A program made the translations under genes and the position numbers. Of a DNA stretch of 64,000 nt, positions 1 through 8,216 are shown one piece after another. How positions within the stretch are numbered: position 1 is the stretch's first letter; every line of letters starts with the position of its first letter. This DNA is from Bacillota bacterium (GTDB lineage: Bacteria; Bacillota; Clostridia; Acetivibrionales; DTU013), in the NCBI GenBank assembly GCA_023426125.1, contig JAFABI010000049.1, forward strand, positions 1 through 64,000, read 5' to 3'. The notes under the pieces were generated by a model. The model made no database searches. It saw nothing but the letters and a program-made list of their open reading frames with translations, and had not been told where the DNA came from.

Positions 1-133
1 GGCTACCAGGTATAATCCAATATTATACTGATGTTCAACATTTGTCCAAAAAAGGTTTTCAAGTTGGCATGGAATTCTAAGATTAAGCGAGATAATACGA
101 GTAAATGAAAGTTATTATAAGGAGGAAGAAGTA

Positions 134-1822
134 ATGAAAAGAATGATTCCTTTGCTTTTAGCGTTCGTGCTTGTTTTTTCATTGAGTCTTGCAGGCTGTG
201 GCGGCAATGCTCCTTCAGAAACCACCGCGGCTACGACAGCGGCCAATACGACGGCACAGTCAACGGGGCAGCAGGCAATTGACCCGCTGGGCAAATATGA
301 AACGCCTATCACCATCACCTACGGCAGGACTGTGCAGGCCGAGCAGAAATTCCTTGAAGGCGAAAGTTATGATAATAACGTATGGATAAGAGAATTTGAA
401 AGCGAACTGGGCATTAAGGTGGTCCCCGCATGGGAAGCAGCGCCGGATGCTTACGATACTCAGCTCAACCTTGCCATTTTAAGCGGAGAGCTGCCTGATT
501 TCTTCAAGGTCAACAGCGCCGCCCAACTGCAGCAGCTTGTGGCCGGAGACCTGGTAGAAGATTTGACGGAAGTGAACGAAAAGTGGAGATCCCCCCTTGT
601 CAAGGAATTTATGGCAATGGGCAAAGGCCTGGCGGAGGAACAATGCTCCATTAACGGAAAGCTGTATGCATATCCTAACGGCGCCGTAGTACCTGAACAG
701 GAGTCCTTTGTATATATCAGGGATGATTTGAGACAGGAGCTGGGGCAGCCTGAGCCAAAGACCATGGAAGATTTGCTGGCTCTGGGCAAAGCCATGGTGG
801 ACAGCAAAAAGGTAAGATATGCCTTTGCTATAGGAAACAACCCCGTAACCGAAGGATTTATGAACCTCGTAGGGTTCTTCAACGCATATGACGCTTTCCC
901 CAATACCTGGGTTGAAAAGGACGGCAAAATCGTATACGGTGGAATACAGCCCGAAATGAAGAATGCTCTTGCAGTAATGAAGCAGGCTTATGCGGACGGC
1001 TTGATCGACAAGGAGTTTGTAGCGAAAAACAATGGCACCGCCGCACAGGATGTAGTAAACGGCAATGCGGGCATCTGCTTCGGACAGTTCTGGGTGAACG
1101 GCTGGCCGCTTCCGGATGCATATACCAATAATAAGTTTGATATGAGAGGTTATGCAATACCTTTTGCGAGCTCGGCTGCATTAAAGAAGGTACAGGGTTC
1201 GGCAGTTGCATTAACCAGCAACGGAGCATCCTATAGTGTAAGGAAAGGCTATGAGCATCCCGAAGCGGTTGCAAAGATGTGCAATTACTTTGTTGAAAAG
1301 GGCTATGGTAAAACTGCCGATACGACAAAGTACAGAATAGACGGCGATGTTAACGTATTCTCCACCTCACCTGTAGGCGGAGGCGGCGCACCGTATTTCA
1401 ACGTTTCCATCCACAAGGCCGTGACGGAAGCCATCGATAAAAAGGATGAGAGCCTGGTTGCAAATGATGCCCAGATGAAAGCGGCTTATGAATCGCTAAA
1501 CAAATATCTGAGCGGAACCTTTGAGACGCCGAACTTCACCGATTACAAGTTCTTCTACGGCCCCAAGTCCATCTTTGCCATCGAGGATTCCTATATACAG
1601 AACGGACAGATCATGCCAAGCGAATTCTACGGCGCCGACACCCCTGAAATGATCAGGAAGATGTCGTCCCTCAGGACGGCGGAAATCCAGATGATTCTCG
1701 GCATCGTATCCGGTGCGAATGAACTGGATTATTTTGACCAATTCGTCACAGACTGGTATAAACAGGGCGGAGAATTGATTACCGCCGAGGTTAACGACTG
1801 GAAAGTAAAAATGGGCAAATAA
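134..1822 (+). CDS. Sugar ABC transporter substrate-binding lipoprotein (LplA-like)
   Basis: This is a 562-aa extracellular solute-binding protein of the large family that feeds CUT1 importers. A hydrophobic signal segment ends in the lipobox LAGC, so Cys22 is the probable lipidation site; a Thr/Ala/Ser-rich linker follows. AAGGAGG lies 8 nt before the ATG. The protein is clearly paralogous to the lipoprotein at 28458-30101: both have a PxxFGKYE- or PLGKYE-like start to the mature part, GxIVYGxIQPEMK and GLIDKE. Two permease genes follow, and no ATPase is in the operon, which is usual for these systems because they share an MsmX-type ATPase. The ligand cannot be read from the sequence; oligosaccharide uptake is inferred from the family. 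Confidence 0.9.
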   Translation: MKRMIPLLLAFVLVFSLSLAGCGGNAPSETTAATTAANTTAQSTGQQAIDPLGKYETPITITYGRTVQAEQKFLEGESYDNNVWIREFESELGIKVVPAWEAAPDAYDTQLNLAILSGELPDFFKVNSAAQLQQLVAGDLVEDLTEVNEKWRSPLVKEFMAMGKGLAEEQCSINGKLYAYPNGAVVPEQESFVYIRDDLRQELGQPEPKTMEDLLALGKAMVDSKKVRYAFAIGNNPVTEGFMNLVGFFNAYDAFPNTWVEKDGKIVYGGIQPEMKNALAVMKQAYADGLIDKEFVAKNNGTAAQDVVNGNAGICFGQFWVNGWPLPDAYTNNKFDMRGYAIPFASSAALKKVQGSAVALTSNGASYSVRKGYEHPEAVAKMCNYFVEKGYGKTADTTKYRIDGDVNVFSTSPVGGGGAPYFNVSIHKAVTEAIDKKDESLVANDAQMKAAYESLNKYLSGTFETPNFTDYKFFYGPKSIFAIEDSYIQNGQIMPSEFYGADTPEMIRKMSSLRTAEIQMILGIVSGANELDYFDQFVTDWYKQGGELITAEVNDWKVKMGK

Positions 1823-1835
1823 ATATTGATTCCGA

Positions 1836-1877
1836 AGGCAGGTACACAGGATTTTAAGTCCTGTGTACCGCCTTTTG
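1836..1877 (+). terminator. Intercistronic hairpin after the binding-protein gene
   Basis: A 14-15 bp stem (GGTACACAGGA pairing with TCCTGTGTACC, extended outward) has a 7-nt loop and is followed by a short T stretch. It lies in the 187-nt gap between the lipoprotein gene and the first permease gene. The likely role is partial termination or 3'-end protection, so that the binding protein is made in excess over the permeases. Confidence 0.7.
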
Positions 1878-2009
1878 ATAAACATTGCGGTATTGCCTGA
1901 AGGCAGCTGCCGGGGGCGAGTGGGGTTCGGTGCAGAGGATGCATGCGCGAGCAGACGGCTCAGGTCATCCACCAGCCCCGGGACTTTATTGAAGAGGGCG
2001 TGACTGGAA

Positions 2010-2954
2010 TTGGAAGAAAGAATTGCTATCGGCACAGGCTATAAGAAAAAAAAGAGAAAGTACAACAAATCACTTTATGTGATGATGATTATTCCGGTGT
2101 TGTTGACCTTTGTTTATGCCTATCTGCCTCTGGGAGGCCTTGTAGCGGCTTTTCAAAGATTTAATCTCGCAAAGGGCTTTTTTGGCTCTGAATTTACCGG
2201 GCTGGAAAACTTCCGCTATTTATTCGGATACTCTAATTTCTGGCAAACAGTGTTCAACACTTTTTATATATCCATCATGAAGCTTTTCCTTCAAATGATC
2301 ATACCGCTGGTGGTCGCTTTGCTGATGAATGAAGTTGCCAGCAACCGTTACCGGACTTCTATCCAGACGATGGTGTATCTGCCGCATTTCATCTCCTGGG
2401 TCATTGTTGCGGGAATGCTGCGGGAATTATTATCCCTTGACGGATCGGTCAATAACATCCTGGCATCCTTTGGCATAGAACCCGTGATGTTCCTCATCGA
2501 CAAAACGCTGTTCCCCTTTGTGATTGTGCTGTCGGACGCATGGAAATCCTTCGGGTTTGATACAATTATGATCATGGCTGCCTTAACCCAAATTAATCCA
2601 AACCTCTACGAGGCTGCTACCATGGATGGCGCCGGAAGATGGAAAAAAACCCTTCATATTACCATACCGGGGATCATGCCCATCATCGTACTGGTTTTTA
2701 TTTTAAAGCTGGGAGGCATCGTCAACAATGCAGGATTTGACCAGGTGGTCAATCTATACTCTCCAATGGTTTATGAGACCGGCGACATTCTGGATACACT
2801 TACCTATCGGCTTGCTTTTGACTCCAGCGCCAATGCGATTCCTCAGTATGACATAGCGACGGCCGTGGGACTGATGCGATCTGTAGTTTCTTTTATCCTT
2901 GTGTCCGTCTCCTATTATATCGCACACAAGGTTGCAGACTATAGAATATTTTAA
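2010..2954 (+). CDS. CUT1 sugar ABC transporter permease (LplB-like)
   Basis: This 314-aa inner-membrane permease has about six hydrophobic segments. The cytoplasmic EAA loop that contacts the ATPase is visible near residues 195-215 (YEAATMDGAGRWKKTLHIT). The frame opens with TTG at 2010; the upstream GAGGG gives a weak ribosome site, and no ATG is better placed. The Lys/Arg-rich N-terminus before the first membrane span fits the family. It pairs with the next gene as the permease heterodimer. The closest relative in the window is the permease at 30226-31128. Confidence 0.9.
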   Translation: MEERIAIGTGYKKKKRKYNKSLYVMMIIPVLLTFVYAYLPLGGLVAAFQRFNLAKGFFGSEFTGLENFRYLFGYSNFWQTVFNTFYISIMKLFLQMIIPLVVALLMNEVASNRYRTSIQTMVYLPHFISWVIVAGMLRELLSLDGSVNNILASFGIEPVMFLIDKTLFPFVIVLSDAWKSFGFDTIMIMAALTQINPNLYEAATMDGAGRWKKTLHITIPGIMPIIVLVFILKLGGIVNNAGFDQVVNLYSPMVYETGDILDTLTYRLAFDSSANAIPQYDIATAVGLMRSVVSFILVSVSYYIAHKVADYRIF

Positions 2955-2972
2955 CGTACGGGGGTATTTGAG

Positions 2973-3854
2973 ATGGTGTTGAATAAACGGAAAATAAATG
3001 CATTTGATGTTTTTAATTATGTTTTTCTGCTGATTTTGGGGCTTTCCTGCATCGTGCCGTTTATCAGTGTTTTGTCGGTGTCGGTGAGCGACAAGGCAGC
3101 GGTTGCGGCAGGCGGCATTGCGATTCTTCCCGAGGGGTTTACCCTTGACAATTATAAATATGCCCTTTCCCAGGCCCAATTTTTGCATTCCATGCTTAAT
3201 TCCGTGGAGAGGGTAGTGCTTGCCGTTATTTTGAATCTGGCGGTATCAACCATCGCCGCGTATCCCCTGTCAAAAAAGAAAAACGTATTCCCGGGCAGGT
3301 CCCTTTTTGCATGGTTCTTCGTGGTCACCATGCTGGTGGGCGCGGGAATGGTACCAAGGTTTATCATCGTTGACGCAACGCACCTTCGGAACACCATCTG
3401 GGCCCTTGTGCTCCCCAGCGCCGCAAATGCGTTTTTCATCACCATTTTGCTGAACTTTTTCCGGGGAATCCCGGATGAGCTGGAAGAATCCGCATTTCTC
3501 GACGGGGCAGGGCACTGGACCATCCTTTTCAGGATCTATGTACCCCTGGCAATTCCTGCGTTTATCACGCTCATTATTTACTGTGTGGTTGGACACTGGA
3601 ATGAATGGTTTGAAGGCCAGGTATATATGAACCAGGTAAAAAATTACCCGTTGAGCTCCTATCTTCGGAGCGTAGTTACCATCCCGAATTTTGGCACACT
3701 GGGCATCCGGAGTGCCATGGAGAAAATGAACATCAACAGCAGGTCGTTTACTGCCGCCCAGATCCTTGTCGGTACCCTTCCCATATTGATTATGTATCCG
3801 TTTTTGCAGAAATACTTTGTGAAGGGGATGACCCTGGGAAGTGTAAAGGGTTGA
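2973..3854 (+). CDS. CUT1 sugar ABC transporter permease (YtcP/LplC-like)
   Basis: This 293-aa membrane permease is the second half of the importer. It has about six membrane spans, an EAA loop (ESAFLDGAGHWTILFRI) in the C-terminal half, and the family's characteristic tail YFVKGMTLGSVKG. It starts 18 nt after the previous stop. The same tail motif ends the permeases at 31145-32041 (LVLGSVKG) and 15628-16554 (LTVGSIKG), so all three belong to one subfamily. A strong hairpin after the stop closes the operon. Confidence 0.9.
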   Translation: MVLNKRKINAFDVFNYVFLLILGLSCIVPFISVLSVSVSDKAAVAAGGIAILPEGFTLDNYKYALSQAQFLHSMLNSVERVVLAVILNLAVSTIAAYPLSKKKNVFPGRSLFAWFFVVTMLVGAGMVPRFIIVDATHLRNTIWALVLPSAANAFFITILLNFFRGIPDELEESAFLDGAGHWTILFRIYVPLAIPAFITLIIYCVVGHWNEWFEGQVYMNQVKNYPLSSYLRSVVTIPNFGTLGIRSAMEKMNINSRSFTAAQILVGTLPILIMYPFLQKYFVKGMTLGSVKG

Positions 3855-3897
3855 TGGAATTTCAGAAGGAAGCGGCAAGAAGCATAATTTAGCAATA

Positions 3898-3941
3898 AAG
3901 CAGGCAAGTGAACGAATAATTATTCGTCCGCTTGCCTGCTT
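3898..3941. terminator. Long inverted repeat, probable bidirectional terminator
   Basis: Two 22-nt arms (AAGCAGGCAAG... and ...CTTGCCTGCTT) abut with almost no loop and differ only by two positions that can form G-U pairs. It sits between convergent transcription units (the plus-strand importer and the minus-strand redox operon), so it can stop transcription from both sides. Confidence 0.75.
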
Positions 3942-3989
3942 CTGTTCTCTATGCTACTTTGCTGTGTTGTGGTTTATTGAAGCAAATAC

Positions 3990-4187
3990 CGGGTGTTTTT
4001 TCCCTTTCCGATTAACAATATATAGTTTTTGGCAAGTAATCCTTTTATACCTGCTGACCAAGTCCAAATCGTGTATAGCCGATATGACCGTGATCCCAAA
4101 CTTGCCGACCGACTCCATAATTTGCAGCTTATAGTAGATATCCAGATGATTGGTCGGCTCGTCAAGAACTCAAGGGCATTTGGCTCT
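3990..4187 (-). pseudogene. Remnant of a siderophore-type ABC transporter ATPase
   Basis: Reading the minus strand from about 4187 gives a recognisable C-terminal piece of a FecE/FhuC-family ATPase: the Walker B and D-loop LDEPTNHLDIYYKLQIM, then the H-loop stretch ITVISAIHDLDLVSRY. A TGA interrupts the frame just before VLDEP (4170-4172). There is no Walker A, no signature motif and no start, and the piece begins directly after the stop of the gene at 4190-4825. The rest of the gene is absent. It appears to be a decaying fossil of an iron-uptake operon. The motif reading is secure; the limits are approximate. Confidence 0.7.
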
Positions 4188-4189
4188 CT

Positions 4190-4825
4190 TCATTTCCGCG
4201 CTTCCGCTGCGGCCCAAAAGGCTTGCATCTCGACGCCATGATTGTTTTGCGTCGTGAGAGGTGTGACCGTGAATTCCAGCGTACCATCCTGCGACGTAAA
4301 ATGACAGACCCCATTCTCTACCTGCATACATCCGCCCTTGATACGGTAATACTGTGAAAGCAGCAGCGTAAACCGTCGAGCATCTATCGGCTGGTCGGGG
4401 CTTTGGAAGGAGAGGAAAATTGGAAAACGCTCCTGCGCGCTCAGTCGAACCCGTACTGTATCGTCTTCACTTTGCAGCGTCGCACTGAGTGTTTTCCGCG
4501 CCAGTTCATCCTGATAGACGTAGTATTCCGGCATGGTCATATGGACGATATCCATATCTGGCAGTAACCCGGCGCGCATATAGGAAATGATCAAGTCCTG
4601 CAGGGCATCCATGACATTATGCGCAGAGAAGTTGCTGGATATTGAAATATCACCATACTGCCGGGGATACTCGTCAAAGTCCAGCGAATTATCCTGCCGT
4701 GCCTGCGTCCAAGTTACGGTTTGTAGATGCGATTTTCGCCAGCAAATCACCGCCTGAGGCAGCAGGGCACCGAAGACCACCAGGAGAAGCAACAAAATCA
4801 ACGATATCATATTCTTACGCTTCAT
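4190..4825 (-). CDS. Membrane-anchored protein of unknown function, coupled to a histidine kinase
   Basis: This 211-aa protein has one N-terminal membrane span (residues 6-24) and a soluble, mostly extracytoplasmic remainder. No family was recognised. The start overlaps the stop of the upstream kinase gene by ATGA, so the two are translationally coupled. That position suggests an accessory protein of the sensor, for example a ligand binder or kinase modulator, but this is inference from context only. It is the last gene of a six-gene minus-strand operon. Confidence 0.75.
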   Translation of the reverse strand: MKRKNMISLILLLLLVVFGALLPQAVICWRKSHLQTVTWTQARQDNSLDFDEYPRQYGDISISSNFSAHNVMDALQDLIISYMRAGLLPDMDIVHMTMPEYYVYQDELARKTLSATLQSEDDTVRVRLSAQERFPIFLSFQSPDQPIDARRFTLLLSQYYRIKGGCMQVENGVCHFTSQDGTLEFTVTPLTTQNNHGVEMQAFWAAAEARK

Positions 4826-6183
4826 TCACTTCTCCCTCCCATGATGTCAAAGGTTACGCAGGTCCCCCGCCCTACAGCACTTTCAAAATGCAGCGTTCCG
4901 CCGTGCAGCACAGCGATGCGTTCGGCCAGCGACAGCCCGAGGCCGACACCCCGCCTGGCGTTGGAGCGGTCTTTTTCCACCTGATAAAACAGACGCGTCA
5001 TGTTTTTGAGTTCCGACTGCGGAATGCCTTTACCGTCATCCGAAATCGTGAAACGGTATCCGTCCGGGATGACCGCGCCACGGATGATGAGATGGGTGGC
5101 GCCGGCTTTCCGCGCGTTATCTGCCAGATTCATCAGCAGGGTTTTCAGCAGATCCGGTTCGGCGCGCAGATAGGAATCCTCCACTGCGATATTAATGGCA
5201 AGCTGGTCTTGGAACAGCATGGAAAAAGTCTGCGCCAGGTCTTGCGCAAACTCACGCGCGGCAACATCCATCAGGATAATGTCACTTTCGCGGATTCGCA
5301 GCAGCTCCATCAGCTTTTGGGAGAGCGCCTCCAGGCGCATGCCTTCGTTCCATATATAGTCGGCGGCAAGACGGATTGTCTCCGGATCCGCTTTGCCGCG
5401 GCGAATCATTTCGGCGTAACCGATCACGGAAGTGAGCGGCGTTTTAATCTCGTGGGAAAAGCTGGCAACAAAGAGCTCCTTCTGCTGTGCGGTTTCTTTC
5501 AGTTGGGCAATTTGATCCTCAATGGTCGTCGCCATACGGCGGACGCAACGCGCCAGATCTCCGATTTCGTCGTCGCTGTTGACCGATAGCGAACCAGAAA
5601 AATCACCATGCTCGTAGGCGGTAACGATACGGGAGATTTGACGTATAGGGTGCGTAAGCCGTCCTGCAAAAACAAACACCAATAGCGTCGTCAGCAAAAA
5701 TGCGCCGATATACAGCATCGACGCAAACCACGCGAACTTCTCCTGCTGCGCATATAACGGCTGAATGCTGTGCTTCAGAATGATTATATAACGGCGGCTG
5801 TACACATTGAGTTGGCCGACGGCCACCATCACGTCGCCGTTTTGGAATACAGTATCCTCAAACTCAGAAGAGTTTTGAACGAACGTGGAGTCCGCCAGCG
5901 AGCCGAAAACGAGAGCCCCCAACGCGTCTAAAACGGTGATGTCGTTCCTGCCCTGCAAGGCTTGGACTGTCTGCTGCAAAGCGGAATTCCAGGTATAATC
6001 GGGAACCGCCATCATGGTCAGTTCCATGGAGATGCGCACGTTGGAGAGGCTTTCAAGGCATTCCTGACGGTGCGACTGCATCTGATCTTCAAAGGAACGG
6101 CTCAAAAACAGCACGCTGTACAGAGGTAATACAAAAGTGAGGATCAGCAGCATCCACAGTGCCAGCTTCAGCGAAAAGCGCAT
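4822..6183 (-). CDS. Sensor histidine kinase (HAMP-HisKA-HATPase)
   Basis: This 453-aa membrane kinase has span 1 at about residues 8-28, an extracytoplasmic sensor region of about 120 residues, span 2 at about 151-175, and a HAMP domain to about 228. The H-box is FSHEIKTPLTS, with phospho-acceptor His244. The ATPase domain has an N-box (NLADNARKAG), DDGKGIP and GVGLGLSLA. The ATG follows the regulator's TGA without a gap. It is the partner of the response regulator upstream. Because the operon also encodes exported redox proteins, the signal may be an envelope redox or thiol stress, which is inference. Confidence 0.92.
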   Translation of the reverse strand: MRFSLKLALWMLLILTFVLPLYSVLFLSRSFEDQMQSHRQECLESLSNVRISMELTMMAVPDYTWNSALQQTVQALQGRNDITVLDALGALVFGSLADSTFVQNSSEFEDTVFQNGDVMVAVGQLNVYSRRYIIILKHSIQPLYAQQEKFAWFASMLYIGAFLLTTLLVFVFAGRLTHPIRQISRIVTAYEHGDFSGSLSVNSDDEIGDLARCVRRMATTIEDQIAQLKETAQQKELFVASFSHEIKTPLTSVIGYAEMIRRGKADPETIRLAADYIWNEGMRLEALSQKLMELLRIRESDIILMDVAAREFAQDLAQTFSMLFQDQLAINIAVEDSYLRAEPDLLKTLLMNLADNARKAGATHLIIRGAVIPDGYRFTISDDGKGIPQSELKNMTRLFYQVEKDRSNARRGVGLGLSLAERIAVLHGGTLHFESAVGRGTCVTFDIMGGRSE

Positions 6184-6843
6184 TCAGACCTCCATCCGGT
6201 ATCCGATGCGGAATACCGTGTGTATTCTGTTTTCCCAATCCAGCTTTTTACGAAGCCTCTGGATGTGTGAATCCAGCGTGCGCGTATTGCCGGTGAACGG
6301 CTCGTCCCATACTCTTTCGTAAAGCTGCTGGCGGTACAGCGCAACGTTGGGGTTTTCCAGGAGCATAACCAGCAGATCAAATTCCTTGCCCGTGAGCGCG
6401 ACAGGCTCGCCGTCCTTGCTGACGGTGCGGGAAACCATATCCACATACACGTCGCCGACGGACACCGGCTCGGAACGCTTGCCGTGGCGCCGGAGCACCG
6501 CCTCGATGCGCGCCAGCACCTCACCCAGCTGAAAAGGCTTGATGATGTAGTCGTCCGCACCCATTTTCAGCCCCGCAATGCGATCCTCTACGCTTCCCTT
6601 CGCCGACAGGAAAATGACGGGCACGCCCGTCGGCCGGATGTAGTAAAGAAGCTCGTATCCATCCACTTCGGGGAGCATGATATCCAGCAGGATAAGGTCA
6701 TATCCGACCCCTTCCTCCAGTAGATCAGCGGCCTGGCGGCCGTTTGAAGCGCATTCGCAGAGATAGCCCTCAGCGCCCAAACTCATCTTCAGCAGGTTCT
6801 GGATGCCGAGGTCATCCTCTACGATTAAAATGTGCTTTTTCAC
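6184..6843 (-). CDS. OmpR/PhoB-family response regulator
   Basis: This 219-aa protein has a receiver domain (acidic pocket VEDD, phospho-acceptor Asp54 in LLDIMLPE, conserved Lys in LSAKGS) followed by a winged-helix DNA-binding domain with the usual RTLDSHIQRLRKKL recognition region. It starts with GTG at 6843, preceded by AAGGAG. An 89-nt gap holding a short hairpin separates it from the TlpA-like gene. Regulators of this family bind tandem direct repeats about 11 bp apart; exactly such an array lies at 9278-9310 before the first gene of the operon, which suggests autoregulation. Confidence 0.92.
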   Translation of the reverse strand: MKKHILIVEDDLGIQNLLKMSLGAEGYLCECASNGRQAADLLEEGVGYDLILLDIMLPEVDGYELLYYIRPTGVPVIFLSAKGSVEDRIAGLKMGADDYIIKPFQLGEVLARIEAVLRRHGKRSEPVSVGDVYVDMVSRTVSKDGEPVALTGKEFDLLVMLLENPNVALYRQQLYERVWDEPFTGNTRTLDSHIQRLRKKLDWENRIHTVFRIGYRMEV

Positions 6844-6932
6844 AGCGTCGTACTCCTTTTTTTCGTATCGTTATATTGTATCATAAGCAGGCGAGAAAGC
6901 CCAGCAGGGCCAGGCTTTTTCATCTGTCAAAT

Positions 6933-8216
6933 TTATTGCTCCTTAGTATCCACGGACAGTATGGAGGAGTCAAACTTAAAAATGGAGGCGTCAAACGCGA
7001 CATTGGGCGTAAACGTGTACGTTTCGGTGTATTTACGTCCATCTACGATCTGCTCATATCGGAGAAGAATGCCTGTTTCCTTGTCCATCCATACCTTATT
7101 CGAATAGCCGTTTTCCTCATCGAACGACAGGACCGCAGGTTTCCCTTCATATTCCGTATCGCGGAGGGTGCCTATGACTGCATTGTTGGTTAGAATATCC
7201 ATGCTCGCATACAGAATCGGAATCGACAGATATCCTTTCAGAGACGCGTTTCTGACCAGTTGACCGTTGCCGGATGCGACGTCATAGAGTGAATACTCGT
7301 CCCTTTGCGCGTTATAAACCGTCACATAGGAGATGGTGCCGTTGGAGTATTCTTCTTCGCGGTAATTGCCGTCGGTGACGAAACGGCGTATTTCACCGCT
7401 CTTTTTACCATTGATTTCAATGTTGATCTGCAGGAAGTATTGGTCGGTCGTATAGGCGTACGCTTTTTTGTGCATCTCCACAAAAGTTGGGAGGTTGCTG
7501 ATTCGAGGAGTACTTTCCATATGTCCGGCCTCAAGCATATCTTGTCTGTACTTCTCGTAATAAGTGGCAATCGGGTCGGGATTTTCCCGCGGGTCGGCGG
7601 GGGCATCTGCCGGGTTGGCGGGCGTCCGGAGCATTGCCTGAGTCTGACTGACAATAGCGTCGGCATTTGTTTCCAGCATGAACTGATGCTGCTCGACACT
7701 ACCGTCGCTGCCAATCAGCATCGCGGAGGGGAAGGTAAAGCACAGGGAGACAAATTCGTCGTAGAACTGGTCGTTCGGCATGATGTTGGCATAAGACGCG
7801 CCCTGGGTCTGCAGGATTTGCAGCGCCAAATCCCGAGCGATTTTCCCGTCCTCGCAGATACCGACAATCTGCACATCCATATCCCGCAGCGCATCCTCTG
7901 CAGCGACGAGCACGGGGATCTCGGCGATACAGGGGCTGCACCATGTGGCCCAGAACACGAGCAGCGTATGCTCCGCTTTTGCGAAAACGGTTTGATCTAT
8001 CGGGTTGCCATACTGGTCGACAGTCGAAAAATCGGGCACCTTCGGGATGGTTTCCAGGGAAAACTGGGATGTATCCAGGGAATCCTGGGATGTGTTTTGG
8101 GAATCCTGGGATGTGTTTGGGGGATCCTGGGAGGTGTCTTGTGTCAGCTTGATCACTCCGAACACGAACAGAGTTATTGTCACCAGTGCCAGAATGAGGA
8201 TAAGAATACGTTTCAT
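6933..8216 (-). CDS. Exported TlpA-like thioredoxin fused to a LolA-like domain
   Basis: This 427-aa protein has an N-terminal membrane or signal segment (residues 3-23), a linker of four 7-residue repeats (TSQDPPN-type), and a TlpA/redoxin domain at about 50-190 with the active site WATWCSPC. A C-terminal part (about 255-420) of beta strands has VWMDKETGILLRYE, resembling the LolA/RseB-like fold. The thioredoxin-like domain should exchange disulfides outside the membrane; the second domain may bind lipid or hydrophobic ligands. The fold call for the C-terminus is tentative. The ATG overlaps the stop of the 4Fe-4S gene by ATGA. The neighbouring polytopic iron-sulfur protein could supply electrons. 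Confidence 0.82.
   Translation of the reverse strand: MKRILILILALVTITLFVFGVIKLTQDTSQDPPNTSQDSQNTSQDSLDTSQFSLETIPKVPDFSTVDQYGNPIDQTVFAKAEHTLLVFWATWCSPCIAEIPVLVAAEDALRDMDVQIVGICEDGKIARDLALQILQTQGASYANIMPNDQFYDEFVSLCFTFPSAMLIGSDGSVEQHQFMLETNADAIVSQTQAMLRTPANPADAPADPRENPDPIATYYEKYRQDMLEAGHMESTPRISNLPTFVEMHKKAYAYTTDQYFLQINIEINGKKSGEIRRFVTDGNYREEEYSNGTISYVTVYNAQRDEYSLYDVASGNGQLVRNASLKGYLSIPILYASMDILTNNAVIGTLRDTEYEGKPAVLSFDEENGYSNKVWMDKETGILLRYEQIVDGRKYTETYTFTPNVAFDASIFKFDSSILSVDTKEQ
8052..8135 (-). repeat. Four in-frame 21-bp tandem repeats
   Basis: Four adjacent 21-bp units with the core ACATCCCAG encode a TSQ-led heptapeptide (TSQDPPN, TSQDSQN, TSQDSLD, TSQFSLE). They form a polar spacer between the membrane segment and the redoxin domain. 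Near-identical units can expand or contract by slippage without losing frame. Confidence 0.9.

Noticed and set aside
4642..5589. A 315-aa plus-strand frame across the histidine kinase
   Set aside because: It is the antisense shadow of a kinase with all motifs present.
6896..6918. Hairpin between the TlpA-like and regulator genes as a strong terminator
   Set aside because: The stem is only 6 bp and the minus-strand T-run is poor; the operon probably reads through.
8052..8135. Tandem repeats as a CRISPR-like array
   Set aside because: The units are contiguous without spacers, keep the reading frame and lie inside a coding gene.
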